Of a stretch of 64,000 nt of DNA, positions 13,928 through 25,240 are shown piece after piece (position 1 is the stretch's first letter; each line of letters opens with the position of its first letter). The stretch comes from Xenopus tropicalis. Its lineage: Eukaryota; Chordata; Amphibia; Anura; Pipidae. The notes beneath the pieces were generated by a model that did no database searches, was not told where the DNA came from, and saw nothing but the letters and a program-made list of their open reading frames with translations. The stretch lies in assembly GCF_000004195.4 (NCBI RefSeq), contig NC_030684.2:66027892-66091891 (forward strand), read 5' to 3'. The position numbers and the translations under genes are program-made.

Positions 13928-14815
13928 CATAGTAAGTTAGTACCATAGTAAGGTAGGCTGAAAAAAGACATATGTCCATCAAGTTCAACCATAATGCCTA
14001 TATATAACCTGCCTAACTACTAGTTGATCCACAGAAAGGCAAAAAACCCCATCTGAAGCCTCTCTAATTTGCCGCAGAGGGGGAAAACAATTCCTTCCTG
14101 ACTCCAAGATGGCAATCGGACCAGTCCCTCAAGTCAAGTCAACTTGTACTAAGAGCTATCTCCCATAGCCCTGTTTGGGAGATAGCTCTCCCAAGCAGGG
14201 CTCACTTGCTAAAAAAAAACAACCCCCTTTTTGAAACTAATCTAATGTATCAGCCAGTACGACTGGTTCAGGGAGAGAATTCCACAACTACACAGCTCTC
14301 ACAGTAAAAAATCCTTTGCCCCTAAATCTATGCCCATTTTAATCCAACTCAAAAATCTGTTTGCCCTTGCAGCCGCTGCCTGGCATTGCTTGCTACAGCC
14401 AAGTTTATTATCCACATTAAATCTCATCTGCCACTTAGCTGCTTGAATTTTCATTTGGTCAAGATCCTGCTGCAAGGATGCCGCATCCTGGATAGAATTG
14501 ACTGGTCTGCAGAGTTTTGTGTCATCTGCAAACATTGATACATTACTCATAATACCCTATAAACCCTCATTAAGTCATTAATCCACAAAAATTGACCCAG
14601 TACAGAACCCTGAGGGACCCCACTCAGAACCTTACTTCAAGTAGAGAATGTACCATTAACAACCACCCTCTGTACCCGATCCTGTAGCCAGTTTTCTATC
14701 CATGTGCAAATGACTTCACTAAGACCAATAGACCTTAGTTTAGAAAGCAGCCATTTGTGGAGCGAGGTATCAAATGTTTTGGCAAAATCCAAGGAATCAA
14801 TAATGATGTACTGTG
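13928..14815 (-). mobile_element. CR1-type LINE relic with reverse-transcriptase remains
   Basis: Read on the minus strand, the translation shows, in order, RT motif A as DFAKTFDT (near 14790), motif B as SGVPQGSVLG (near 14610), and motif C as FADDTKL (14510-14530, inside an 83-codon frame at 14299-14550). The ORF2 C-terminal signature LWNSLPE follows near 14265. The 3' untranslated region comes last and ends at 13928-13950 in degenerate CATAGTAA octamers (tail type of CR1). RT copies element RNA at the target site. Stops and deletions, including one between motif C and the C-terminus, make it inactive. A local inverted duplication sits at 14153-14188. Confidence 0.85.
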
Positions 14816-14892
14816 GGATTGTAGCCTAGTAAAGGACAACTCACATTTTAAACTGTGAGATGACCTAATACTATATGTGATTATTTAAAAAT

Positions 14893-15014
14893 AATGCTAA
14901 TTAGCATAGGATTCGGTTCGGCCGGGACCGTGGATTCGGCTGAAACCGAATCCATCAAAAAAAGGTTGGATTCGGCCCAAATCCCGAACCGAATCTGGGA
15001 TTCGGTGTATCCCT
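14893..15014. mobile_element. hAT-type MITE fragment ('attcggttcgg' family)
   Basis: The stretch is dense in ATTCGG/CCGAAT words and ends 'gattcggtgtatccctaa', matching the right end of a common Xenopus hAT-type family with TAGGGATGCACCGAAT-like termini. Only about 120 bp of the right part remains. Confidence 0.55.
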
Positions 15015-15537
15015 AAAAATTAGTTTGATAGTCTCTTTAGATTAGTCTGTTTAATCCAACGCCCCCAATTTGTCCCTGTATCCTGGCTTTACACACATGT
15101 CAAATACACACTTTATTCCTAAAAATGTTTGCACGGGCTAATGTGTTAAATTGTTTCAGATTTAGTAGTTTTGAACTTATTTAGCAACAGTAGTAGAAAT
15201 AAATATTTGTTTATGTCCAAGTAAACAAGGGGCATCAAGGCACTCAAGAACTTCATAAGGGGCTGCAAAAATCAAAGTAAAAAAATGTCTATTGAAAATT
15301 ACATTAAACAATCAACATCTCCAGTGACCTAATAGAAACATGAGCCTACTTTAGGCAAGCAGCCGAAGGAAAGCTCTGACAGACGGTTAATGCTTTGACT
15401 AAAGATTGAGTATACGTAAGAGAGTGATATAATGTATACCTCTAGGAGAAATGCTGAAATTACATCTATAAAACTTTATAAAAGAATTAATACGTTATGG
15501 GAAACAAAATTCTGTCTATTATCTAGTATTAACTTTA
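15015..15537. other. Unrecognised sequence
   Basis: No gene or repeat is recognised. Confidence 0.4.
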
Positions 15538-15539
15538 TA

Positions 15540-15800
15540 CAGGTATGGGATCCATTATCCAGAAACCTGTTATCCAAAAAGCTCTGAATTACCATCTCCT
15601 ATAGACTCCATTTTTATAAAATATTTTACATGATTTCCTTTTTCTCTGTAATAATAAAACAGTATCTTGTACTTGAACCCATCTTAGATGTAATTAATCC
15701 TTATTGGAGGCAAAAAAATCCTAATCCAAATTACAGAAAGATCCCTTATCCGGAAAAAACCCTAGGTCCCAAGCATTCTGGATAACAGGTCCCATAACTG
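15540..15800. mobile_element. Palindromic TA-flanked MITE, full length
   Basis: This 261-bp element starts CAGGTATGGGATCC and ends with the imperfect inverse GGTCCCATAACTG. It is bounded by TA on each side (15538-15539, 15801-15802). Both arms carry TTATCCAGAA/TTCTGGATAA words, so the whole element is one large imperfect hairpin. TA duplication plus a CAG start suggests Tc1/mariner-type mobilisation. It encodes no protein. Confidence 0.7.
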
Positions 15801-15802
15801 TA

Positions 15803-16857
15803 TTGTTTTGTACTATTAAATTCACTATTCAATGTTTTACTATTAAATTCACAGAAGGGTAACTAGAGGTGAGTGAGCTACAATTGTCAAAACAATGCAT
15901 ATTTTACTGGGTTGTTGCCAGATGAACAATTCCCAAATGAATAGATGTTGCTATTGATAGATAAACAGTGTTTCAAATGATGTCAAAATCTGCAGGAATT
16001 CATTAAGTACTCCTAATTTTCAGTAGTCACTGCTTCCCATCTGTACAATTTGACATTTATATATTAGTGAATTCATGGCTGGCATCTGTATGGCTTATGG
16101 AAATAGGGTGAAAAATGTATAAATGTATAAAGACAATTGTATAAATATGTATGTGTGTTTGTATGTGTGATATATCAATATCTGTAGAAATTCAAAACCC
16201 ACTGCTTATAATGCCACTGGTTTCACCTTTGAAAATTAGCAATTACTGGGCCAGCTTCAATTTACTAAGAGAAACTTAAGTCATAGTTTATCACAAGAAA
16301 CTCCTGTTATGTATTAGCTACACCTTGTTGAGAGCTTAATACTTTTTAAATATAATGCTATGCATATTCTTATTTTATTTCTTGGGCTATGGAATGGTGG
16401 TTAAATATTAACTTCTTTGTATCAATCCTATTTTATGTTTATTTATCTTATATTTTATTTTCAATATATTCATGCATTGATTTTTCTGGATTTGAATTCA
16501 GATGTTCTTGGTTCATGCTCCTGGTCAATCTAAATATTTTAAGTAAAGAGCTAGATCTTTTCTGCAACAACGAACTATACGGGTTCAGTAGCAGGACTTC
16601 TCTAACAAGAACATTTAAATTGCTATGGAGGCTAGTTTAGTGCATTTACTACTCAGTAGTTAGTATATAACAAAATTAGTCATTATAGACTTTAAGGCTT
16701 TTATAATGATTTTATTGAAACATTATAGATTATAGATAAATTGCACTTTCTGAGCTTAGGTTAACATGTCTTTGTCTGCCATATTACTGTTTCTTTTATT
16801 ACACCAGTGTTATTATTATAAGTATCTACTTTGACATGTGTATAAAAGTAATGATAA
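15803..16857. other. Unrecognised AT-rich sequence
   Basis: No gene is recognised. An 83-codon frame at 16389-16640 is dominated by F, L, Y and S, as expected of random AT-rich DNA. Confidence 0.4.
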
Positions 16858-17375
16858 GGTGGCCACCACAGTTACTAAGATGCTGAGGCCCTGGGTTCAA
16901 TCCCATCCAGAGCACCTGCAAGGAGTTTGTATGATCTCCCTGTGCTTGTGTGGGTTTCCTCCAGGTTCTTCACTTTCTCTACAGTACACAGACTAAAAAC
17001 ATAAATGTTAGGTTCACTTGTATGTATGTATCTCTTTATTTATAAAGCGCTACTTATGTACGCTGCGCTGTACAGTAGAATAGATTAATACAAACAGGGG
17101 GTTATTAAGATAATAATAGATAAATACACAGTATAACAATAAATACAAATAAATAATACAAGATACAGTTGCAATAAGTTAAGAGTCAAAAACACAAGAG
17201 GATGGAGGTCCCTGCCCCGTAGAGTTTACAATCTATATGGGAGGGTTTATTATAAATGTGATCCTTTATACTTTGGAAATTAGATTGTAAGCACTGGTGC
17301 AGAAGGCATTGGTTAAACCTCTCTGTAGAGTGTTGCAAAATACAGCATTGTTAGTGCTTAATAAACAATGCACAT
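16858..17375 (+). mobile_element. tRNA-headed SINE, split by a nested repeat
   Basis: The head (16858-17018) contains a Pol III B-box-like GGGTTCAATCCC at 16892-16903, then the conserved 'aaggagtttgtatg' and 'gggtttcctccagg' words shared with the copy at 24585. The tail resumes near 17251 with 'attagattgtaagc' and runs to about 17375. Between them lies a separate repeat fragment in the opposite orientation, so this is a nested insertion. SINEs are transcribed by Pol III and rely on a LINE for retrotransposition. Confidence 0.6.
17025..17248 (-). mobile_element. L2-type LINE/SINE 3'-tail fragment nested in SINE
   Basis: Read on the minus strand it has 'agattgtaaactctacgggg' and ends '...gcgctttataaataaaga', the tail style of the L2 LINE at 42310-43412. 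The AT-rich middle holds several ATAATA/AATAAATA runs. No coding part is present. Confidence 0.55.
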
Positions 17376-18197
17376 TGACATAGCAATTGTATTAAATCTG
17401 AAGGTCAATGGATATGTCAAACTGCTATTCTATGTAATGCTAATGTCATATTAAGTATGAATATATCAAATATCCCAAAACATTATAAAGGGCATGTCAC
17501 TATACTAAACATCATTTTAAAAATAGGATGTATATTTATATGGTATGAACTAGTTTGCGGATGTTTATCAGTATGCAAAGAATAAACAATGAAAATGTCA
17601 GTAAAATACTATATAAAGTCAATTACCCTGAGCACCAGGAGAGCAGATAATTAATTTACAAATACATTTCTTCATTCAAAACGGAGAATCCATAAGCAAG
17701 AGCTATCTTACAAGCAGATTCTGCTAATGAGGAAGTGGCTCGTATTCACAAAACACATAAAGTGTGCGGTTTTGTGACATGAATCTTTCTTATGGGCACT
17801 GTATGTCAAGAATAAAGAAACATTTTAACTTAATATTCTGCTCCCATGGTGCTCCATTTAACGGACTTTACTATTCAATGACAACAACTTCCTTTGTCAG
17901 CAGGATGTTTGAGTAAAGCAGTACATTATTTAGATTGGTATACACTCCCTTTTTTAAGTGTATCTTTGTGAAATACAATATACAGGTCTGATTTTTTTTT
18001 TCCATTTTTAATTTGCATTCAGCACAGGGGATTTTATCTTCTTGAGGTAATATGCCACCAACATACATAATCTGGATTTCAGAGGAACATTAACTAACAA
18101 TTGCCTGTGATGTAGAAGGGCATCTATGTTTTACAGCAGAGAAAATAACCCATTACTATTACCTTCTGTTGGTAAACGTTTCATCACATCAGATTAT
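17376..18197. other. Unrecognised AT-rich sequence
   Basis: No gene or repeat family is recognised. Confidence 0.4.
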
Positions 18198-18565
18198 TTA
18201 AAGTGATACTGACACGAAAAAACAACTTTTTAAAATACATATCTACATAAAAAGTTGCCTATAGGCCGTGTTGATCATTTTTTGCTGATATGGCTGCTTT
18301 TGTAAGTAATTGTTACTTGAAATCCCAAAACCTGACTGTTTTGCCAACCTGACTGTCCCTTCTTAGCCTGTCAATTATAGCTTCTAATGCTAATGGCCCC
18401 CTGCTGGACAAATATGGCAGCCCCCTTATGGAGGAACATGGGGGATCAGATAGGGAATGTAAAAGCTTGGACAAATATTTTTATGGCAACATTATAAATA
18501 GCATGCAAAGACAATGTTATGACAGATGTAAAAAAGGTTTCATTTCTGGTGTCAGTATCTCTTAA
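18198..18565. mobile_element. T2-type MITE (TTAA target)
   Basis: The left end TTTAAAGTGATACTGACAC and the right end GTGTCAGTATCTCTTAA are inverted repeats with TTAA at each edge (18198-18201, 18562-18565). TTAA target sites and TTAAAG-type ends mark the Xenopus T2 MITE group, considered Kolobok-related. It is 368 bp and non-coding. Confidence 0.7.
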
Positions 18566-19440
18566 TACTGGTCTCTCAAAATATGAGCTGTGATTCCAGT
18601 AAGTTGTCCTCCTAAACTAACACCACCAAATTGAGTGTGATATAGAAAGTGCCCAGAAACACAAAGAAATAACCACAAATACTACAACACATTAGTGACT
18701 GGATGCAACATAAAGAAAAGAGGCCTATGTTCCACATAGAGATAAACATGAATAGACCATTAAATATCAGAAAGCTACAATACAAAGCTGTACATGGAAC
18801 CACTTACTCATTCAGAAGAGAAGTGAGATGTAGACATTTTCTGTGCACTGGGCTTTTGTGTTTGTCATATTCCAATTATTTCAGCACTGTACTACAGGCA
18901 AGTGAGTGCAAGTGAGTACAAGTGCAAGTCAAGTGCAAGTCAAACTTCTTAAATAGGCTGTGTTAGCCTATTATATGGGCTATATTGTATAGCCTATTAT
19001 ATCAGGAACTATATTGTATAAGATTAGACACTGATCCAGTGAGTTCCCCATATTAAGCTATATATTTCCACCCCTCGTGATTGATTTTCACTGGGTGAAC
19101 TATGGCAAACACTACAGTATATATAATTTAAATACCACCTATTTATTTGATTAAGACACTTGTTTTTGTTTATATTGTTATTACACAACATGCAAATTGT
19201 CAGCAGAACAGTAGATAAATGGCTATGCCATAAAGACTGAAAGCTGGAAACTTTATTACTGACGAATGATGCATTGATTCACAGCTTGTTTCCATAAATT
19301 GATTCATGTGCTGGGATTTACCAATGTATTTTTATAAATACCTCTGAGAATACATCCACAGAGCTATCATTGCCCTGATAGGTACAATTAAAGAGAGGCT
19401 TGAATGAAAACATTTTTTGTTTAAAAAAAATAAGGATTTG
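18566..19440. other. Unrecognised; short local repeats
   Basis: No gene is recognised. Around 18898-18946 there are overlapping copies of CAAGTGAGT/CAAGTGCAAGT, and at 18957-19020 copies of TAGCCTATTATAT and CTATATTGTATA. Both look like replication-slippage duplications. Confidence 0.4.
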
Positions 19441-19444
19441 TAGA

Positions 19445-19775
19445 GGTGAGGACACCTGCAAAGTCCCACAGATACGCTGGTATACTTCAGCCCGTGATGT
19501 TATTGTTGCACAAATACAGTAGGATCCAGTAGGTTTGCTGGTTCTTTCAAAGCGCAAAGAGTATTAATGGGAGAAATGTTGGTCTCTGGGCCTCCCTTTA
19601 GTAGTGGAATATGGTTAATTTTCCTTAGGGTGGTTTAAAGTTCAAATAATTTGTTAAACCTGTTTGTGCCAGGTGTTTCCTAGTTCACTCCCAAAACTGC
19701 ACACACCTATCTTAGAACATTGTCCCTAATTTATCCATTGTCTTTTTCCACCACTCCCAGAAATGGGATACTATT
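19445..19775. repeat. Unclassified dispersed repeat, copy A
   Basis: This segment is similar, in the same order and orientation, to 52075-52440. Shared anchors are 'cacagata.gctggtatact.cag', 'ggatccagt', 'gggagaaatgttggtc.ct.ggcc' and a later 'tatttcatc'. The two copies are diverged. No termini, TSD or coding sequence could be fixed, so the class is unknown (a solo LTR or old MITE is possible). Confidence 0.5.
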
Positions 19776-19934
19776 TCATCTTGGTTCTAATACACTTTCT
19801 CTCTATGTATGATGCAATATAGCAGGGGCTAGAGCTACCATAGTGAAAGGTGTTTGATTCAGCTAACAGAATGGCACCAGTGACTCTAGGGGCTATAGTA
19901 AGTTTACTAGCCAGTTTAAATAATTATTTTAATA

Positions 19935-20029
19935 GACTTAAGGTAGGAGATCTGAATTACAGAAAGACCCCTTATCCGGAAAAACCCAGGTCCCGAGCAT
20001 TCTGGATAATGGGTTCTATACCTGTACAA
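19935..20029. mobile_element. One-arm relic of the palindromic TA-flanked MITE
   Basis: It holds the right arm only: 'gacttaaggtaggagatctgaatt', then 'cttatccggaaaaacccagg', ending 'tctatacctg' before TA. It matches the right half of 56582-56846. The left arm is absent. Confidence 0.6.
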
Positions 20030-20470
20030 GATAAGTAGTGATAGCTCAAGTTGGTGATGGTGAAAATGATGTCATAAATTGCCATTTTTACAGACCCTTG
20101 GAACCGCTAAACAGCTCATATCAGGGACAAAATGTAACCACTGTTGCTGTCATTGACAAAGTGCAAGCATTAGCTATCAGAGATGTCCCCTTCGATAGAT
20201 AGCAATGTACAATTCAGCAAACATGCATTCATAAAATATATGAATATAACTAACAAAGAAAAAGATCATTTCTTGCAAGATTGAGCAGTGCAGTAACACA
20301 AACTGACATTTCATTCTAAAAAATAATCCTCTTTTAGGAATGTGCTTTCCCTATTCAGATCAATGTGTAATTTAGATCTACACCAGCAGATTGCAGTGTA
20401 GGAACTGCAGCATACAGCAGAGAATTTAGATAATGATATTAGTTTGTACTCTTTTTCTTGTGTAGCACTG

Positions 20471-20661
20471 TGTGAAGACACAAAGAGCTACTTAGTAGCA
20501 GCTACTTGTCACGGCTACTAAACGCCAGAAAATACCTTACCATAGACATTACTAAGAACTGCCTCTGCTAAAACACACATAGAGACAATTATTAGTAAAT
20601 GATCAGCATCTATTTTAGTAGCTGTTACAAGTAGCTGCTACTGTAGTGTGTGTATTCACCC
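20471..20661. mobile_element. Short inverted-repeat MITE ('agtagcagctacttg')
   Basis: The left arm 'tagtagcagctacttgtcac' pairs with the right arm 'acaagtagctgctactgtag', and the outer parts 'tgtgaagacac' and 'gtgtgtattcaccc' also pair. CCC followed by TTA at 20662-20664 fits Harbinger-like TTA targeting. The left TTA is not clear. Non-coding. Confidence 0.5.
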
Positions 20662-20695
20662 TTAGATGGAAAAAGATGGATACACTGAGAAATTA

Positions 20696-20800
20696 AGCAT
20701 TTCGCCATTGGTGAAAAAAAATGTGCAATTGCATAAAAAAAAGTTGTGGTTGCGTCAAACAAGTTGGTGAGGTGAAATAGGACAGATTCACTCATCACTA
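20696..20800. mobile_element. hAT-type MITE, right-end fragment
   Basis: It reads 'tttcgccattgg', a variable middle, then 'aggacagattcactcatcacta'. This is the right end of the family intact at 21933-22221. The left end is missing. Confidence 0.6.
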
Positions 20801-21924
20801 GTAATTTATTAAAAGCTATACAACTGTTGGAGCAACATGCTGAGTTGGTGGAAGTTTATCTGTAATTTAGTAAAGGATTGCTTTGTAGATTAATAAAGCA
20901 TTTGGCCTCGCTGCTACAGAGTTACAAACACAATATGACTGGCTTTGCACAAACAACATAGGTTCTCACCCATTTTTGTCTGATTAATTGCTTTAATAAT
21001 AACAATAAAAAAACACTTTAATTGCTGTGCAATTTAGCAAACTGTTATTAGATATATCAGTTTCACAGAAAAATGGATGAAAAATTATGAACAATATAGA
21101 TTTGAAGAGCTAGCAAATTGCTCTCTTATTCTAAGCCTGGAAAGGATTTTGTTGTGGCTTAATAAGAACTTATAAATATTAATATTATACATCAGGTACA
21201 TTTCTGGGATGAATAAAAAAAATGTAACTGCGAGTACATGCTGGGCACTAAATTGGGTTTAGTAAACTAACAGCTCTTAGAAAAGTATATGATGGGGAAA
21301 AAATCCTCTTCTCGAAGATGTACATTTTCATTCCATTTTCTGCACATCAGCAATCTGCGCTCTACGAAATACAACCCATTGTTCCCCTGTCATGATGTCG
21401 CGGAATACAAGTACGGCATTATTTTCCAGCAAATGATATTATCTATTTAAATCAAGGCACTAAAAAAGATATTAAGAAGAACCTTGAAATATCAGGACCA
21501 TTTGGCAGATTTCAACAAGTAGATCAAAGCCAGCTGCACTCACATAATTTTTACATCATATAACAGATTGTATTTCTTATTTCCTTTCCCTCTGTGGCTC
21601 GGCAAAGTTCTGCAAGAGAGTGTTCTTACAAGATTCGGAAATAGAAATTTTGTGAATTAATCACAAGGAGATTGCAAACATGAAGAGCAGGGTCATTTCT
21701 ATTTTATCTAGGAAATTTGTGCCTTTCAGGGAGCTTGTCCCCCTCTTCTATGCTGCATTATATATTATATTACACTTAAGAATCTTACTAGAAATCAAGG
21801 TTCAATGTAATTTCACTGTATTAACGACCTTATAACAGGGACCTCTAACATCGCGATATACTGTACCTCCCCCACACCACCGCTTTGGGTTCATCTTGAA
21901 GATCAAGATTAAATGAGAAGAATG
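20801..21924. other. Unrecognised; possible conserved noncoding block
   Basis: No gene is seen. From about 21300 to 21720 the sequence is balanced in composition, lacks repeats and has a texture often seen in conserved noncoding elements. That is an impression only. Confidence 0.3.
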
Positions 21925-21932
21925 GTAATATG

Positions 21933-22221
21933 TAGTGATGAGCTAATTTTTTTGCAAGGAAGGGATTTGCAGTGAATTTCCACATTTCGCCATTGGTTAA
22001 TTGTTTTGCGAAACTTCTGTGTTGCGCATCAAAAAAGGGCGTGGTCGCATAAAAAAAAGCAGGGGCGCCAACAAAATAGCCACAGTGAAAATAAATAGAT
22101 GCGGGTGACAAAAAAATTGTGCAACAAATGCGTTTTGCAAATTTTTCACCGTTTTGCAAATTTTCTTGCTGTTTCGAGAATTTTATGGCGAAGCGAAATG
22201 GGACAGATTCGCTCATCACTA
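21933..22221. mobile_element. hAT-type MITE with 8-bp TSD
   Basis: The element begins TAGTGATGAGC and ends GCTCATCACTA. Flanking octamers are GTAATATG (21925-21932) and GTAATGTG (22222-22229), identical at 7 of 8 positions. An 8-bp TSD defines the hAT superfamily. The body is rich in 'cgaatttt' and 'tttcgcca' words. A 143-codon minus-strand frame covering it is an artefact of this composition, not a transposase. Confidence 0.75.
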
Positions 22222-22229
22222 GTAATGTG

Positions 22230-22781
22230 GGAATTACTATAGGGAGACCATAAAAACATATTCTAGGTATATGCAATCTTGTTAAAAGCCAAGCCAGGGC
22301 TGTGCAATGTGGCCCAGGATTTTTTAGTCTTCTCAGTCAGGCCCTCAGTCTACTCAAGGGCTCCAAAGACTTTATTGTATGACATCTTTATTTTAAAATA
22401 ATCCAGCCCTTAAACATGCTGCATGAGTAACAGTTGTCCCACTATATGTAAGGTTGCATCCTCTGACAGTACTAAAATCGGGACAAAGGGGCAGATCGAT
22501 GACATCAGAGGGGCAGATTGGTGACGATGGGCAGAGCTGTGATGTTGGGGGCATGCCCAGTGACACTGGGGACATGGTTATAATGGCATGCTCACCCTGC
22601 TACTAAAAAATTGCCCTTTTTTAACAAAAAAACAGGATTTTTTGAAGCCAACAGTACTCTAAAAAATGGGCTTCCCAGTTTAAATACAGTTTCCACTCTA
22701 CTTATCACTTTCTATAATGCAGTGTCCTGTATTTGTGTTTCTCTGCCCCAACTGTGAGTTTCAGTGTCTAGACAAGAGTAC
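22230..22781. other. Unrecognised sequence
   Basis: No gene or known repeat is recognised. A short G-rich section lies around 22490-22570. Confidence 0.4.
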
Positions 22782-22857
22782 TAGTGATGGGCGAAAAGTT
22801 TCGCCAGGCATGGATTTGCGGCGAATTTCTGCGTTTCGCCATTGGCGGATTGTTTCT
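22782..22857. mobile_element. hAT-type MITE, left-end fragment
   Basis: It begins TAGTGATGGGCGAAAAG and continues 'ccaggcatggatttgcgg' and 'cgccattggcgga', matching the left part of the same hAT family. It stops abruptly after about 75 bp. Confidence 0.65.
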
Positions 22858-24530
22858 TTTTGAGAGAGAATCTACATATTGGAATATATTTAGGTACTTT
22901 AAGTTGTGTAACCATATGGGGTACAGTTTCTATCATTTCTATATAGATACTAATTGGGACATCAGTAAATTTAAGCTTTTAAATGTTTTTTATTTACTTA
23001 ATGAACACAGTATGCCATTTTTGTAGACATGTATTAATACAGTTTGTCTTTTGTGTGGGTCTATGAGTTATTTTGATATTTCAGGTATATCTTGCACCAT
23101 TCCCCTATTGGCCCTATCTATACAGTATAGATAAATGATAATATATAAACAAGTAAATTAGGTGTATTTCTTGCAATTCATATTAAAAACATTAAGCTTA
23201 AAAAAGTCATGGGGTGGACCTACAGAAATTTCAACACACCAATTGATTTTTGAAAAGTATGTATGTCTTTAAAGGGGACTGTTGGCGGGTTTGCACTGAA
23301 CATCTCTCACATGGACTATTGGGGATCAATTCTACTTTTAAATAAACATTAGCGACTTCACTTACACAAATATAGGTTGCCACTTAGTAGTCACACTATC
23401 TTATGTTTTTAGCCCACTGAAACTTGGTCAAGCTATTACATTAACACATCAACATTACATATGTTTTAGAACACATTTGAGCTCAGCAACTGGTTGCGTT
23501 GCCTTTAGCTAATTACTTCTCCTGTGCTGATATAATTGAGCTGTGGTATAGATTTTTTTTTAATTTCTTCCCTATAGAATAAGGGGCATGGGATCTCTAG
23601 TCTAAAAATACTTTACTTTGCTATTTAAAATATATCTTTTAAATTGCAAATGAGACTATTAGAACCTGTGGGATCCTCTTCTAGATAGATAGTCAGATAG
23701 AATATATTTTAAACCAATAAGCAATAGTTATTTTCTGTAAATATCTTATTTCATGGTTGGCTTCAGATTCTTATTACCATAATAATAACGTTAATGATCT
23801 CTGATTAGTAAGGCATTTACTGAATGTAGTGTTGCATACTGAGCTTTGTTTGGGGATACTCTTGGCATATTTAATCAACTTTGTTCATCACTTTCTAGTG
23901 AATTGTCACTTATGTTTCTAAGATTGCATGAATAGATATGAAAATGAATAATTTAAGTTCATTCTTTCTAATCCTAGAGACCACGATAATAATCTAAAGT
24001 AGCAATTAGTCTCTGGATTCTTTTCTAATTCTTAGACTGTTAGAATATAATAATGCAGAAAACCTGCTTCCTTGATGTCAAGATTCTCAAGGTCAATCAG
24101 AATGGACTATCACCTTAAGAAAAATGGGTAAAACCATTATTGTGATTTAAGATTTCACCTCACTTGATGTTTCTAATTCTTTAGTTAAGATATACTTTAA
24201 GTGCTGCTGTATAGCTATTCAACCATGTTGTAAATGTAGTTGCATAAATTACATTTTGATTGGGTTAAATTGAGCTTTCTTTAGTTTGAACTTATTATAC
24301 TCATTTCTTTGGCTATGATAATCTATATTTTAGAGTCGAAAGACTCTCCTAAAGCATCTGTTTCATTAAGCATTGTTGTACTATTCTTACTATAGTTTCA
24401 TAAATGAACACTCATCAAAAAAAGCTGTCTGAAAACATGTTTTGTTCAGTAGAGCAGTTTTGGGAAAAAATAATTTACATGCCTGCAGGATTCTGAGCCC
24501 TCAAATATTTGAGCAGAGTAAAAAAAGAGC
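22858..24530. other. Unrecognised AT-rich sequence
   Basis: No gene, RNA or repeat family is recognised over this stretch. Confidence 0.4.
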
Positions 24531-24536
24531 TCAGTA

Positions 24537-24590
24537 AGGCAAAATAAACAAGTGCATGGCAAAATAAACAAGTTCATGGCAAAATAGACT
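24537..24590. repeat. Short tandem repeat, about 20-bp unit
   Basis: Nearly three copies of a unit of the form 'ggcaaaataaacaagtgcat' lie head to tail, just before the SINE head. Confidence 0.65.
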
Positions 24591-24822
24591 CAGTGAGTAA
24601 TACTTCTGCCTTGCTGCACTGTGGACCTGTTTGATCCTAGCCAGAGCACTACCAGCAAGGGGTTTGTATGTTTTCCTTGTGTCTGAATGGGTTTCCTCCA
24701 GGTACTCTGACTCCCACTCACACCCCAGGACCATTTATGCAGGTTAGATTTTAACCTCACCTGGTGTAGTTACTGATGTAAATGATGTATAATCTTTGTA
24801 AAGCACTGTGGAAATGTGTTCT
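24585..24822 (+). mobile_element. tRNA-headed SINE with L2-like tail
   Basis: The head has 'gactcagtgagtaat' and 'ctgtttgatcctagcc' (decayed B box), then 'aaggggtttgtatg' and 'gggtttcctccagg'. The tail ends 'tttgtaaagcactgtgga', the same tail type as the L2 LINE near 43370. A 67-codon minus-strand frame here is not a gene. The copy is old. Confidence 0.6.
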
Positions 24823-25238
24823 TCAGTCTGTTTTTCAGTATGTCAACCTAAATGTTGCTTTTAATATAGCAAATAAATTATGCACTACGTTAACAAGTTG
24901 TGTATGATATAAAGCAGTTTTACCACCACTAGCATATAGTGGTGATAGCAATCTGTTTAAGTTCCCCTGTTTTGCACTTTGGGGCACATTTGAAACTTGC
25001 AGGAGTCCTTTTTATTTGCATAACTCATTCACTAGAAAACTGTCTCTTATATCCTGAATACTGTATAAAAGGATTTGTTATTAGAAGCTGAGTCTTTGCC
25101 CCAGTGGAGCTTAAAATCTAAGGTCCCTATCGCTTTCATATACAGTGGTCAATTTTATGATCAACCAATTACTTTGATCAGTCTGCTGCCAATAGGATAA
25201 TAATTGATTTCTATAGGTATGTAGTATGTTTTAGGACA
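24823..25238. other. Unrecognised, with a short L2/SINE tail scrap
   Basis: From 25090 to 25145 there is 'tgccccagtggagcttaaaatctaaggtccctatc', split here by substitutions from the copy at 40930-40985. It is the complement of the L2/SINE tail. The rest is unrecognised. Confidence 0.45.
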
Positions 25239-25240
25239 TA

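Noticed and set aside
14299..14550. 83-codon minus frame considered as a separate gene
   Set aside because: It contains FADDTKL and joins other RT motifs out of frame; it is part of the CR1 relic.
21845..22276. 143-codon minus-strand open frame
   Set aside because: It covers a hAT MITE, begins and ends in flanking DNA, and has no transposase or other domain; it is a by-product of the element's composition.
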